A stretch of 64,000 nucleotides of DNA, from contig OX596340.1 of assembly GCA_951394405.1 (NCBI GenBank), positions 2,108,001 through 2,172,000 of the forward strand, read 5' to 3'. This DNA comes from Coprinellus micaceus. Taxonomy: Eukaryota; Basidiomycota; Agaricomycetes; Agaricales; Psathyrellaceae. Below the pieces are notes generated by a model. The model made no database searches and was not told where the DNA came from. It saw only the letters and a list, made by a program, of their open reading frames with translations. Of the stretch, positions 35,101 through 43,237 are shown piece by piece. The position numbers were made by a program, and so were the translations under genes. How positions within the stretch are numbered: position 1 is the first letter of the stretch; the number at the start of each line of letters is the position of its first letter.

Positions 35101-37554
35101 CCTTGTTGCAGATGGCAATCGTCAGCGCAAGGAGGACGTTGGCCGTACATCCTCCCCCGTTGCTATGGCATCGAGTATCCGGAACGTGCTGGCCGAAGCG
35201 GCGACGGAAGACCTAGAATTGAAGTCGGCGGATGTGAAGACGGCCTTCCTCTGGGCCACAATGTCTCAGGGTGGTAAGGCCGTCTACGTGAAGCAAATTC
35301 CGAAGCACCCTGATCCCGATGGTCCTCAGGTCGTCTACAGACTCAAGCGCCCGCTCTATGGTCTCCAGGAGGCTGCTTTCGAGTTTTACGAGCACTTCAA
35401 GGGGATTCTCGCATCTCTCGGCATGAATCCCTGCCCTCTCGATCGTGCCGTATTCTTTGGTGTATGGGATAAGTCTCCCGACCCAGGGACGGTACCCATG
35501 CCCAAGGGCGGTAAGCCTTTAAAGCTCGTCCTACCAATCCATGTCGACGACTGCCTTGGTGCAACGAACTCGGTCCACCTCTGGGACTGGTGGATTCGGG
35601 AGATGAACCGGCATATGGAGGTAAAAGATCTGGGTGACGTGGAGGTTTACCTGGGTCAGCGCATCGTCAGGGAACGTAGCACACGCAGACTCTGGATCTC
35701 GATGACGGACTACATTGATCAAATCCTTGCGGATGAGGGTCTGTCTGACTGCATCCCTGCCACCGTTCCCCTTTCGCACAACATCAACCACCTTCCGGAT
35801 CCCGAACCTGGCGCGTTACCCGAGGCGACTGATGCAAAGCAGCTCAAGACCAAGTACCAGCGGATGAATGGCTGCGTCAACTGGCTCGCTGGGCACGGCC
35901 GTCCTGACATCGCGTATGCATCCATGTCCCTCGGCCAGCATGCATCCAATCCCCAGCGAAAGCATCTCCTCGCCGCGAAGCAGGTTTATCGCTACCTCTC
36001 CGGTACACGAGACTATGTTCTCCAGTTTCCCGCGCCGCTTATTCAGTCGGACAACGCTGCTGCTGCGGGGCAGAAAGTTCGACTTGAGAGCTGTGGCCTT
36101 ACGGACGCGGACTGGGCTAACGACGAGTCGAATCGGAGGAGTGTTTCCGGCTTCGCCTTTTTTAGGCACAACTGCCTTGTTTCCTGGAGGGCAGTCAAGC
36201 AGAAGGCTATTGCCTGTTCGTCGATGGAGGCGGAGCTCTACGCTTTCTGCAACGGTGTGAAGGAGGCGATGTGGATGAAGATGCTCCTCAAATCTCTCTG
36301 GTTCTCGTGCCCCGATCCGTTTCCCATTTTCACCGATAACCAGTCCACCCTCTCCATGATTGATGCCGATAATGTTAGTTCCCGGACGAAGCATATCGAC
36401 GTCCGTTACCATTTTATTCGTGATCAGGTTCATGCTCTGAAGAATTTTGTCACTGGGTGGATTCCTTCCAAGGAAAACACTGCAGATATATTTACGAAAC
36501 CTCTTTCTGCTCCTTTGTTTCAACACCACCGCACTGCACTCGGCGTCATCCCTTATCCTTCTTCTTAGGGTGTATTTTTTTTTTTTTTTTTCGATTTTGC
36601 GATTGTTCTCGTTGAGGGGGTGTGTTGGACGTTATGGATATCGTCTTTCCTATTTCATCTCGTACATCACTCACCGAAGTACGCTTCTATTACTCGCCCA
36701 TCGCGAACCCTTAGATATTCATACTTATAGTTCGCTTTTCTCGTTCACTCAACCTCAGCTTGTTGTCTCTGACTCCATCCTGAGGTGTGAGTTTCTTTCT
36801 TGTTCTCTTTTTGTTTCCCTAGACTTTTACTGATACTATTCTCCGTGTATTTAGTAACCGTCGTCTAGGTATCTGTCTACAGCTTGTTGTCTCTGACTCC
36901 ATCCTGAGGTTAACCGTCGTCTAGGTTAACACTGACACTGCACGGACTGCAATAGGCCTCAGAAGTACGAGAGTCTCAATGGGCATATAATCACTGCAAC
37001 AAACCCCAGTACGTTGACTGGTCAATAGGGTCGTTGAGTTAGGCCAACCACTAACCTGAACACAGCGCCCGAAGGCTCTTCAGCCAGGACGGTAGGAAAC
37101 GAAGCGTTCCAGAAGACAGGCACCAACGTGAGATTCTCTTTGGCCCTTTCCCTCGACACCTCTAACATTGGGTTCGCCAGACCGGTTCCCAGTCTATGGT
37201 CTGGCACTTCAACACCGGGACCCGAGGGTTAACTGGTGTGTTCCGAAGCACTCTTTCTCAAGCAGCGGACATTGACCAAAATCTACCCAGCGAAATGGGT
37301 TCAGGGCAGTGGTTGTATGTTTGGTTCTTGCCTATCGCAGAATTGACAGCTGACCTTGTTATCAGGGCCCTTCGTCGATCTATTCTTCACCTACAACGTG
37401 GACTCTGGCGTATTCTTAGCGTACGGATATAGTGTTCCCCCGGAGATCGGCCAGATTGTGGTAAGCTCGCGTCGCTAGCTCTCTCGGACCACCTTTAAAC
37501 ACATCATTCGATTCCCAGGATCTGTTCCTTGAGGAGCCATCGCTAGCGATCTAG
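29168..37554 (+). CDS. Secreted basidiomycete-type protein (gene 2), split by a copia insertion in intron 4
   Basis: Ten exons: 29168-29277, 29333-29416, 29477-29594, 29653-29714, [element], 36956-37008, 37066-37127, 37181-37235, 37291-37311, 37366-37460 and 37519-37554. They sum to 696 bases, or 231 aa, all open. A signal peptide (about 28 residues ending TTVAAP) precedes SGQITLRDSNNGSVIG. Later motifs are YGPLNIAIKDPQ, TPEGSSARTVGN, SQSMVWHFNTGTRGLTAKWV and FLAYGYSVPPEIGQIV. It is a paralogue of gene 1 (10611-12024), with the same intron phases and an identical-size 21-base exon. It lacks the NAARLTRGL segment of gene 1. Intron 4 would be 72 bases; with the element it is 7241. Because the element is in the sense direction, early polyadenylation in its LTR probably reduces or abolishes full-length mRNA. 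Confidence 0.8.
29763..29767 (+). repeat. Target-site duplication, left copy (CTGAC)
   Basis: CTGAC directly precedes the 5' LTR and is repeated directly after the 3' LTR. Five bases is the usual Ty1/copia duplication. The sequence equals the fungal splicing branch-site consensus. Confidence 0.9.
29768..30076 (+). repeat. 5' LTR of the copia element
   Basis: 309 bp, TG...CA ends, identical to the 3' LTR. It contains a 30 bp direct repeat (29901-29930 and 30025-30054), and a 16 bp stretch (taaccgtcgtctaggt) also occurs twice near the right end. The region between the copies is C/T-rich with gtgtgagt and tttag, resembling intron borders. Confidence 0.97.
30078..30087 (+). other. Putative primer-binding site (half-tRNA type)
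   Basis: GTTATGAGCC begins one base after the 5' LTR. It is complementary to GGCUCAUAAC, the anticodon-loop region of eukaryotic initiator Met-tRNA, not to a tRNA 3' end. Drosophila copia is primed by a half-tRNA in the same way. The match is 10 bases; the fungal tRNA itself is not in this window. Confidence 0.6.
30149..36568 (+). CDS. Copia Gag-Pol polyprotein, 2139 aa
   Basis: A single open frame without frameshift. Residues 1 to about 650 are Ser/Pro/Gly-rich, ending in GYGGPP/PPPP repeats. The Gag core (about 660-900) includes LSWAEKIKAELKNQGVW, then a zinc knuckle (about 913-926) spaced CX2CX3HX4C, one residue shorter than usual. The protease motif is DSGCSKH (about 1033). The integrase has an HHCC domain (HYRLGHLG...CSACMIGK) and a DDE core (HVDICGP; RFDGALEL; NHWQNGKAERV). 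The reverse transcriptase shows SADVKTAFLWA, YRLKRPLYGLQ and a catalytic box reading HVDD instead of YVDD (about 1797). RNase H has TDADWAND, CSSMEAELYA and FTDNQST, ending DIFTKPLS. All catalytic Asp/Glu residues are present. Confidence 0.95.
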   Translation: MASRASSRRSSPHRTEGSAPSASSHSTQGGYRTPLPSLSSGQGSPAMLAGDGSVRRSSLVGSAPQGVSGSPFAESPTFQHPGHDDLAVREVSSRLGSLSLGAPAGVPLHHPDHSTSRAPDGQFLSAIPEYVDNSDSRRDSYYYGRILRQQQSASHSSGRASVPPVLPSVTGGDFPSRPHSSAPVLLSPVDSIHGRGEDNVLVSQGDSIPAVSCNFSNVTVRGGRYTNRHPDLRRPASFYSSPSPSFGHLCTNGGGGDHSSSAIPQSTPTRLRPLPDVSEELCRPRSSVPGGGARPGSPARACADQTRASDVHTWRESVASVPPTELYHPPSSASFDFPTGRPLPPPPSTVYPRAGSVPTLSSSFYVDNREATGGLRGDLETTRDVQPQVAPQFGFEPPLTTEDPAPPYARPPSYHTRAPSAGPPRPPSIRPVSSTSSIGANYRRVDHSNLVVQHPQPARPFFLPMHHATPVLHHEPPPSRPTSGHLSTAPPTPHGVHGTRMGYEGEGMDWGVPVGWDGVSSRASSHHGEWGRESRPPSRATIYHDAPEQWAPAHPPPTHVPSTPSSSLSTLTTEGRGRGGYGGPYGGGYGGPPAPPPPGGYGGPPPPPPPGGFYGGGYGGPPAPPPPPPHGGYYPQYPPAHPVAVHAPAPSTLKDVPLLTGPENHLSWAEKIKAELKNQGVWRWVKSDTGTDDDDWLPGDDPVQMPLPITRNSHPQVIAETQAWYAKDECARHIILSRISPSILPDLPKREEDREARDATARTLWDHIAKTYGRGGKGVVLTSWGAAKVLEAKTTAEVRPWLKKFEAAYNRMVEIGQKPPVLDVLHAASNALPVDGLWGPIVERWSEMVDTDSTGSITATAIFQKVNQTLNHYGVSATAAKTPSSQPTKSSKKSNTSSASNPSAGSGGAKPKPKCSHCSRNHNSAECWAPGGPLHGDETGIQAVLERKRRAKEAKASGGVAAATLAPPTQARIEEVAEQGAGGSTLAGVCFAGIPQYDCHDAYVPRVNPDPPELACTTMSERPAWLPDHLDQLLDSGCSKHIFRDKRAFWDYQPVERASMTTANCGALDVLGKGVIRLLVKREDGTPFLITLKDCRHAPAAALNLISVGTWQKNGIAVNFTPRGTTCVIEEKCVAFAAHEFETLSFACGEIIYPGQEGVVIAALLGTKAPSPLTWHYRLGHLGMDDTRKALSGRWASGVTHSGTWPTTVCSACMIGKGARKALAAPRNRATRALELLHVDICGPFNVFSTSGQYPRRYKYWIGILDDWSNYLHVQPLVDRLGAGIVEVFDEVIVRWERRTGKKVAKVRFDGALELTAGDMREYLVKQLGIDTQKTAPHNHWQNGKAERVVRTIEDSATALLAGTNLPRSHWLEATLVAQFTRNRSPTSTLPDGITPYERMFGQKPDLSLLRVFGSKGYAWIPPERRKKGDNRREEVIMVGYERGRKGWWCLTPSGRRMFCADVHWEENVMGRLSKGISSGETEIVGGATSAVPAVRRSQRIAALHEASASRVSEKSVASVCLYLHLDPGITAMVSLEEAEAVLGDPLDYHDADLWTNDAGDLAGEAVFLVTRADRKHYMRPREFNLDRPPASQWEAYQRKDAPRWIGGEKAEVANLWERGVFEKCELPHGARALPVHFVYAQKADGTAKCRLVADGNRQRKEDVGRTSSPVAMASSIRNVLAEAATEDLELKSADVKTAFLWATMSQGGKAVYVKQIPKHPDPDGPQVVYRLKRPLYGLQEAAFEFYEHFKGILASLGMNPCPLDRAVFFGVWDKSPDPGTVPMPKGGKPLKLVLPIHVDDCLGATNSVHLWDWWIREMNRHMEVKDLGDVEVYLGQRIVRERSTRRLWISMTDYIDQILADEGLSDCIPATVPLSHNINHLPDPEPGALPEATDAKQLKTKYQRMNGCVNWLAGHGRPDIAYASMSLGQHASNPQRKHLLAAKQVYRYLSGTRDYVLQFPAPLIQSDNAAAAGQKVRLESCGLTDADWANDESNRRSVSGFAFFRHNCLVSWRAVKQKAIACSSMEAELYAFCNGVKEAMWMKMLLKSLWFSCPDPFPIFTDNQSTLSMIDADNVSSRTKHIDVRYHFIRDQVHALKNFVTGWIPSKENTADIFTKPLSAPLFQHHRTALGVIPYPSS
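36576..36594 (+). repeat. Poly(T) tract in the 3' untranslated part of the element
   Basis: A run of about 18 T bases just after the gag-pol stop codon. Likely a slippage-prone site. It may be miscounted in assemblies. Confidence 0.8.
36612..36622 (+). other. Polypurine tract
   Basis: ttgagggggtg ends exactly at the 3' LTR. A G-rich purine run in this place is the expected plus-strand primer for reverse transcription. The last bases include a T, so the exact border is approximate. Confidence 0.75.
36623..36931 (+). repeat. 3' LTR of the copia element
   Basis: 309 bp, read base for base the same as the 5' LTR at 29768-30076. Confidence 0.97.
36932..36936 (+). repeat. Target-site duplication, right copy (CTGAC)
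   Basis: Second copy of the duplicated target, 19 bases upstream of the acceptor AG (36954-36955) of gene 2 exon 5. This is the usual branch-to-acceptor distance. Confidence 0.9.
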
Positions 37555-37760
37555 AATTTCCGTTTACTTCCTGCCCCAATAAAGACAGACCGCCTTGCCT
37601 CCCAATCGCACAATCTCACCACGCATCCGCATCCGGTCATAGGCGCTTGTCTGGGCGCCTATTCGTTTGGTCATTGATCGCACTGTCGGAGTATTATAAG
37701 AGTACAGGCCAAGGATGGCCGGGCAGGCTACACAGATTTCCTCCTGTTCATGACCATATA

Positions 37761-39852
37761 TCACGATTCCAAACCGCAAATCAGATGTTCATGTTGAGCA
37801 GACCGCGGTTTGATCACACATTCAAAAGGGTCTGGATAGCTTTCCATGCCAGCCAGATCCGTCAGCCTTAGTTTACAAACGGGTCAACTTGAATGTACTC
37901 ACGCTAGCAGCCTTCCACTGAATGTGCCTTTCAGTTTAAGTTTCCCGTTTTCGTCCTGCAAAGGGCCGATGCTGTAACTGGAAAGTATCGCGACAGCCAA
38001 GGAGTAGACCGCGTCCCTGGCCAGGAAACGACCAGGGCATATACTACGGTGTGTTAGGAAGCGATCAGTTTATAAGCGGTGCAAGGCGCAAAGGTGAACT
38101 AACCGTCTCCCGAACCCAAACGCAAGGTTCCCGAATTTGTCGATGAGCTCCTGGTCCAGTTTCCCATCCCTGATAAACCGATCCGGGTCGAACTTGAAGG
38201 GGTCGGCGAAGTTGGTCTCGTCATGTAAAATGTGCCTAATTCCATACACCGATACCGATCAGCAGCGTACTCTGGTTAGGGGAGGCAAGAAAGCGCCAAC
38301 CGTATGTTTGCCATGACGATCGTACCCTTGGGTATAAAATAACCCTCGTAGATGTCGTCTTCAGATGTTGCATGAGGCAAGCCAAGAGCACCTAGTTGGT
38401 GCCACCTGAAGAGCTCGTACAGTACTGCATCCACATACACTAGTTTCGAGCGGTCCTCGAAGGTAGGCAATTTCCCGAACCCAACGATGTGGTCGATTTC
38501 GTCCTGCGCACGTTTTTGGATCTCGGGGTGCAACGCCATAGCGAGGATGAAGGTAAGCCCGGAGGCTTGAGTCTATCCATGGGTCAACACCTGCAATTGC
38601 TGAATGTGCATGAGGCCTATGTAACATACGGTATCTGTCCCAGCTATATGTACAAGGAAACGATGTTACTGGAAGGCGACAAGTCCTACGAGTTTGACCC
38701 ACTTACCGAAGTAAAGAATACAGGCAACGTTGCGCGCGATCGTCTCCTCTTCCTCCCGCTTTTCCTTTTCCTCTGGCGGAGGCAAGTCTTCAATCAGGGA
38801 GGTAACCATGCACACCTCAGCACGTCCTTCTTGCTATAAAAATATTTTAAATGATTTGCGCTCCGTTGAAGAAGGGAAGTTCGAGGGACTCACATATGCA
38901 TTAAGCGCGATATCGAACGCTTCGTCGCGCGCCTCAAGGGCCTTGTTTCGGTAGTAGTCGGCCCACCTTCTCCACCCAGCGCCAGGCATCCACCGTGGTA
39001 TATGCCGCATCGCTGGGATCAGCTCGACGAGAAACCTGCCCGGGGTCCCCGTCTCCTGAAAGCCTGCACTAACCTCTTGCATCTTGGCGATGTAGGAATC
39101 GCTGTGGTCTTTAACATCGATGCCGTACCCGCTCTTCACCATAACGCGGTCGAAGTAGCTGGAAGCGGTCATATTTTAGGGACCGCACCCAAAGGTGTCT
39201 GGAAAAGCACGCACTTTTTGGTGTGGCGGGTGAAGTCTGTAGGATCGAAGAGAATATCTTTTAGGTATTGGTTCGTTGTTCTCTGGATAATTGGGTGGTA
39301 TCGTGGAGTGGCCTGCGGCGAGAAGTGTTTGTGGAAGGTTCGGCGCTGACTTCTCCACTCTTTTCCGTACGGAAGAATAGCGAAAAATATGTCATATCCC
39401 ATGCTGCTCATGGCCGAATCAGCCAAATGATAATGGATAGATACAGAGGACTGACTGTTCAGTAACCATGTGCCATTTAGGCCTATCTGAGTAGATAGAA
39501 GATCTTCCTTCAAGGAGGTCATTAGCTCGCCTCAGCGACGACAGGATCAGCAAGCTTGTCCCCAAAGCTTCGAGGTACACGATATCACCTGGTGATAAGT
39601 ATCGTCACATCGTTGAATCGCAACGCAAAGGGAATATGGTAACACACCATACTGGTTTGCCAAATTCGAGTATCCCAGCCAAGGTTGGTTAGCGTTCCCC
39701 ACGTCGCGGATATTCCTCAAGATTGGGAGACCCTTCGGTCCCGGAGGAAGCGGGCACCCATGAGCACGTTTTCGAAATTCGTAACGTTGGTACAAGGAGT
39801 GCACAATAGCAGTCAGGAAGGCGGCGACCGCACATTCAAGCGCGGTAATCAT
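37761..39852 (-). CDS. Cytochrome P450 monooxygenase (P450-1)
   Basis: Multi-exon gene starting MITALECAVAAFLTAIVHSL, a membrane anchor, followed by the LPPGPKG hinge. Later come PYGKEWRSQRRTFHKHFSP (helix C), FLVELIPAMRHIPRWMPG, the I-helix AGTDT split by an intron, ELFR (ExxR), DPDRF, and the heme loop FGFGRR-ICPGR, also interrupted by an intron (just before ICPGR). The last exon ends YPDPFECVIKPRSAQHE at 37761. It resembles the fungal O-methylsterigmatocystin-oxidoreductase-like (CYP64/CYP5144-type) group; substrate unknown. All key residues are present. It is more diverged from P450-2 and P450-3 than they are from each other. Confidence 0.9.
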
Positions 39853-40525
39853 CGTGCCCTGGTGTGCAATGAGCCAGAGGGAGGGGTAACGAACGCATTC
39901 ACCAGAGCGCTGCCGTTTAGTACTGTAAGCTGTGAGGGAAACGCTGCGGCTGGAAGCGTTCGCCGAGACTCCAAGGTTTGCCGAGCGGCTGACAGGATGA
40001 TGAGCATCGACACGGGTCGTTATTACATATGCAGTTCCCTGAGCTTCTTCTGGCCCAAAGGGAGGTTGAAGAGTGCGCTGGCGCGGATATATCCGGTGAA
40101 TTCGAAGTGCCGTTTGTCTTGCGACAGAAGACGAGTTCCAGTGGGGCGAGCGAAGAGTTATTTCTGTCTGCGATGTGGTCTAGGCTCGAAGCTCTGGAGG
40201 GGTCACTCTTCACAATCTCCCAAGGGCACTGGTCGAGAGAATGGTCGCCAAACTGGTGTCGTGCTGCATCACCCCGATCATTCCGATCGGTGCTTGCCGA
40301 TGGGGGGTTAAGCGCCCAACATTCATAACTTCCGATGCAGGCGACCCTGGCCAGTCCCCAGTCCTCTGGCCGAGGAGAATGTATTGTAGGTATCAACCGT
40401 TCAATAGGTGTATCTTTCACGTAAGTAAGTACTCCAAGGTCTAAACAAAATCACGACAAAAAAACAGACCAAGGGCCTGACCGAATCTACGGAGTGTCCT
40501 CTCGAAATGCGCAGAACGAGTGATT
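39853..40525. other. Intergenic region upstream of P450-1
   Basis: About 670 bases between two minus-strand genes. Contains one TTAAGCGCCCA (40308-40318). Open frames on both strands show no family features. Confidence 0.4.
40308..40318 (+). promoter_or_regulatory. Recurrent element TTAAGCGCCCA, copy 2
   Basis: Exact 11-mer, 456 bases upstream of the P450-1 start (gene on minus strand). Confidence 0.4.
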
Positions 40526-41417
40526 CTATAACGGTGTACTCCACCTCCCCTCCCACAACCCCCAGGCCGCATACACGCCTATCACCCCTCCCAATATGCG
40601 TAACAGTCTGAGGAAGAAGTGATCCGCCGTCCATTGGTTAAATGTCGAGGTCGCGGCGTCAACGGAAGAAAACGTCCGCTCCCGAGACTCCATGAAGTGT
40701 TCCTTCAGCGCGTCGTATTGGTCTCCTATTCGACCTGAGGGTACCGTGGTAAGAATAAGTTTAGCTCAGCATAATTAAACTGAGAGGGCGAGGAAGAGGC
40801 GGACCTGGAAGCAACCCATGCCCCACAAAGTTCAAGTTAAACAGCACCAATATCGCAATTTCGTGTAACAGCAAGAAGGGGAGGAGGATGACGACGGGCC
40901 CAGCGAAGAGACATAGCGAGATGACACAGACGAGGTGGGGGTGATTATACACTATGCGGGTCCCAGATTTCGTTAGCCATAGGTCACGGTTCGGTGAGAT
41001 CAGGCAAGAACTCACGGATAGCAGAACACGACTCTAATAGGTGCACCACCCACGCTCCCGGGTCCCTGAATATACTCTGCAGCGTAGATGCTAGCCAATT
41101 GACCCACTGTGCAATCAACTCCGCGAATTTTGAAATCAAGTCACCTGTTGGTTGAGCAGCGGTGTGATTTCAGAGTAGTTGGACGGTGTGGTGATCCAGG
41201 TGTTGGGTGAATGGTAGGGCTCATGTTAGTATCGACCGCTCTACTACATAGGGATAGAAAGAGACGCACGTATTCCGAGAACGACCCATTTCACCCACTC
41301 CCAGCCTTCTCTTGAGCCTGACCCGCCTAACAGAAACTCCCCTGAGGCCTTCGCTAGGCGGGCTGATACACCGACCCCGCCGACCGCCTGGACCAATATA
41401 TGTTGGGGGACGTACAT
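40526..41417 (-). CDS. Membrane protein of unknown function, 210 aa
   Basis: Four exons on the minus strand: 41417-41270, 41144-41016, 40951-40805 and 40734-40526. They sum to 633 bases, or 210 aa. It starts MYVPQHILVQAVGGVG. WEWVKWVVLGI and DLISKFAELIAQWVNWLAS are amphipathic helices. YNHPHLVCVISLCLFAGPVV and PFLLLHEIAILVLFNL are membrane segments. A final membrane helix (FFLRLLRILGGVIGVYAAW) sits near the C-terminus. The first intron contains a perfect yeast-type branch site (tactaac). I do not recognise the family. It looks like a small endomembrane protein. Confidence 0.65.
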
Positions 41418-42211
41418 CTCGGTTGTTCTCTCGTCTTGAGCCGTTCCAATGTCCGCTTCTAGTGCACGCAGCTGGCCGGAACGTGTCTGTATCGCCCGGG
41501 CGAAGTGTCTACAGTCTCAACGCGTCTTGGTCGTGCCGGAGTCCGAGTCGCCACTGCCAGTTGTCGGCCTGAACGAGTTGCACCTTCCAAGGCGACAGAA
41601 ACTAAGCTATTTGGCCACCGTCGACGACCGTCGTTGAAACCACTCGTGGGCGTATCGTTCCAAGAGTGAGTCGCCCGCCAAACGCGTGGCCAGTGCATGG
41701 GTGATCGGGGCCTCGGTTGTGCGAAAAAGTAAAACTCTGGGGTTTTGCTGCTGCTGCGTGTTGTTCGTCGGCTTCGACCCCCAGGCCTCTTACGGGTTCG
41801 CTGGGTCGCTAAACGTGTACGTGTTGCTCGGGTTGAAGGTTACAAACGAACGTGCGACTATTGTCGACACCATGGTGGAAGGAGAGCAGTTGCATGGCGC
41901 GATGCACGCGTCGGCGTCTCATTGGCCCCACACTATGCTATAGGCGCCGACTCGGAGTCCCCCCAGACGTGCCTGATTCAATGAAAATGGCAACCTCTTT
42001 CCCCTGAACGACGTTACATATGCCTCCGAGTGCGCGAGCGGCTGCTATGGTGAGTCGGATGTATGACTCCAAGCAGACTCCAGGCTTTGGACATGCGGTG
42101 GAGGCATGATGGGTATCCAACTCCGAGCGCTGAAGCGAATGCAAAAAGGTTGAGATGACAGGCCACCAATAATGTCACGAGTCCTTGGTATCTCGTAGTA
42201 CTACCCGTTCC
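41418..42211. other. Intergenic region
   Basis: About 790 bases between two minus-strand genes. I see several short open frames but no domain, splice pattern or repeat that would support a gene. Confidence 0.4.
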
Positions 42212-43011
42212 TCAGACCTTCGCCTCCTCCTTCTGTTTGCGGTCAGCAAGAGGCGTGGTGCCCTCCTTCGCAGCGCTCTGTGCGGGCTTTTCGTCGACCG
42301 GGCCTTCCTTTCCAGGCGCCTGGAAGTCTCCCGACCTATCGCTCTTGCCAATGGAGTCGCTACGAGTCGCTGCAGCCTCCGAACCAGTAACCGGGGTAGC
42401 GACTGCAGCTTCCGCTGCCTTCAAGGTGGCTTCCCACTTGTCATCCTGAGCTCCCAGTCAGCGTCCTAGCTCATACCAGACCGACTATGAAAGGCGCACC
42501 GAAACATCCTCCTTGGGAACATTAGACTGCTCAGCGAGGGCGATCGAGGCGGTAACGTCGGCGGGTGTGCCCTCATCGTCCTTGATGATAACACGGTTCT
42601 TCGGCTCGGTGAATGACGGTAGGCGCTCGTGCGTCTTGAGGCCAGGGTATTGGCGCTGGTCGTCGTGGACTGCGGGGGTGTTCTTGCGCGCGGAAGGGGA
42701 GAGGAGGTAGAGGAGCTACCACGCGCGGATTAGCTCGGTGTTCTTCGGCATCGTCGCCGATGCTTCTGGCTTCGATGCCAATGCGATCTGCTACTCACAG
42801 CGGGACCGAAAACGAGAGCAGAGCCAACCTAAGCACACGATCAGTATCCCTGGTTCACGGCGAGCGCTCCAAAGCTACTGACGAGCCAGGGTGTATCAGA
42901 CTTAGCGCCGTGGGCAGCGGTGGCCATTCCACGTCTGCCAGGCGCGCGGGGCGAAAAGGCGGCGCGACGACCAGCGGCCTGTAGAGCAGAACGAGCGAGG
43001 CGAGCAGACAT
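42212..43011 (-). CDS. Putative mitochondrial single-pass membrane protein, 202 aa
   Basis: Four exons on the minus strand: 43011-42883, 42828-42799, 42715-42500 and 42445-42212. They sum to 609 bases, or 202 aa. The N-terminus (MSARLARSALQAAGRRAAF, then RRGMATAAHG) is Arg/Ala-rich without acids, a typical mitochondrial presequence. DTPWLVGSALVFGPALLYLL is a membrane segment, its middle encoded by a 30-base exon. The rest is hydrophilic and charged, with RVIIKDDEGTPADVTASIAL, and ends in a Lys/Glu-rich tail. Comparable small fungal mitochondrial proteins exist, but I cannot name a function. ATG 43011 is preferred over the in-frame codon at 43029 because it starts the presequence cleanly. Confidence 0.7.
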
Positions 43012-43237
43012 GGCGGCGAACGAGTACAAGTGTTCTGGAGGAGGAAGGGCGTGTTGACGTGGAACGGGTCAGACCGGCAATTCAGCGCCTTCAACTTTCT
43101 CATACCCAATGACGTCACCCAACGGATCCCGCCCCGCCCTCGCATGGGCGCTTCCTTGGAAATGGAGGCAATTATTATTGATTCCCTTCTCCAAGTGATC
43201 TAATCTTATCTGACAAGAACGAGCGCTAATTCACAAG

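Larger units (their letters stand above)
29768..36931 (+). mobile_element. Full-length Ty1/copia LTR retrotransposon, 7164 bp
   Basis: Bounded by two 309 bp LTRs that read identically base for base, each starting TGTTGG and ending TTAACA, flanked by CTGAC duplications. Between them lie a tRNA-like primer site, one uninterrupted gag-pol frame in copia order (gag, protease, integrase, reverse transcriptase, RNase H) and a G-rich polypurine tract. Identical LTRs and an intact frame indicate a very recent insertion, and the element is likely still active or was until recently. It sits in intron 4 of gene 2 in the same orientation. Confidence 0.97.

Noticed and set aside
36447..36833. 128-codon frame crossing the end of gag-pol into the 3' LTR
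   Set aside because: The same LTR frame occurs at 29742-29978; it has no start context or homology and is a by-product of the LTR sequence.
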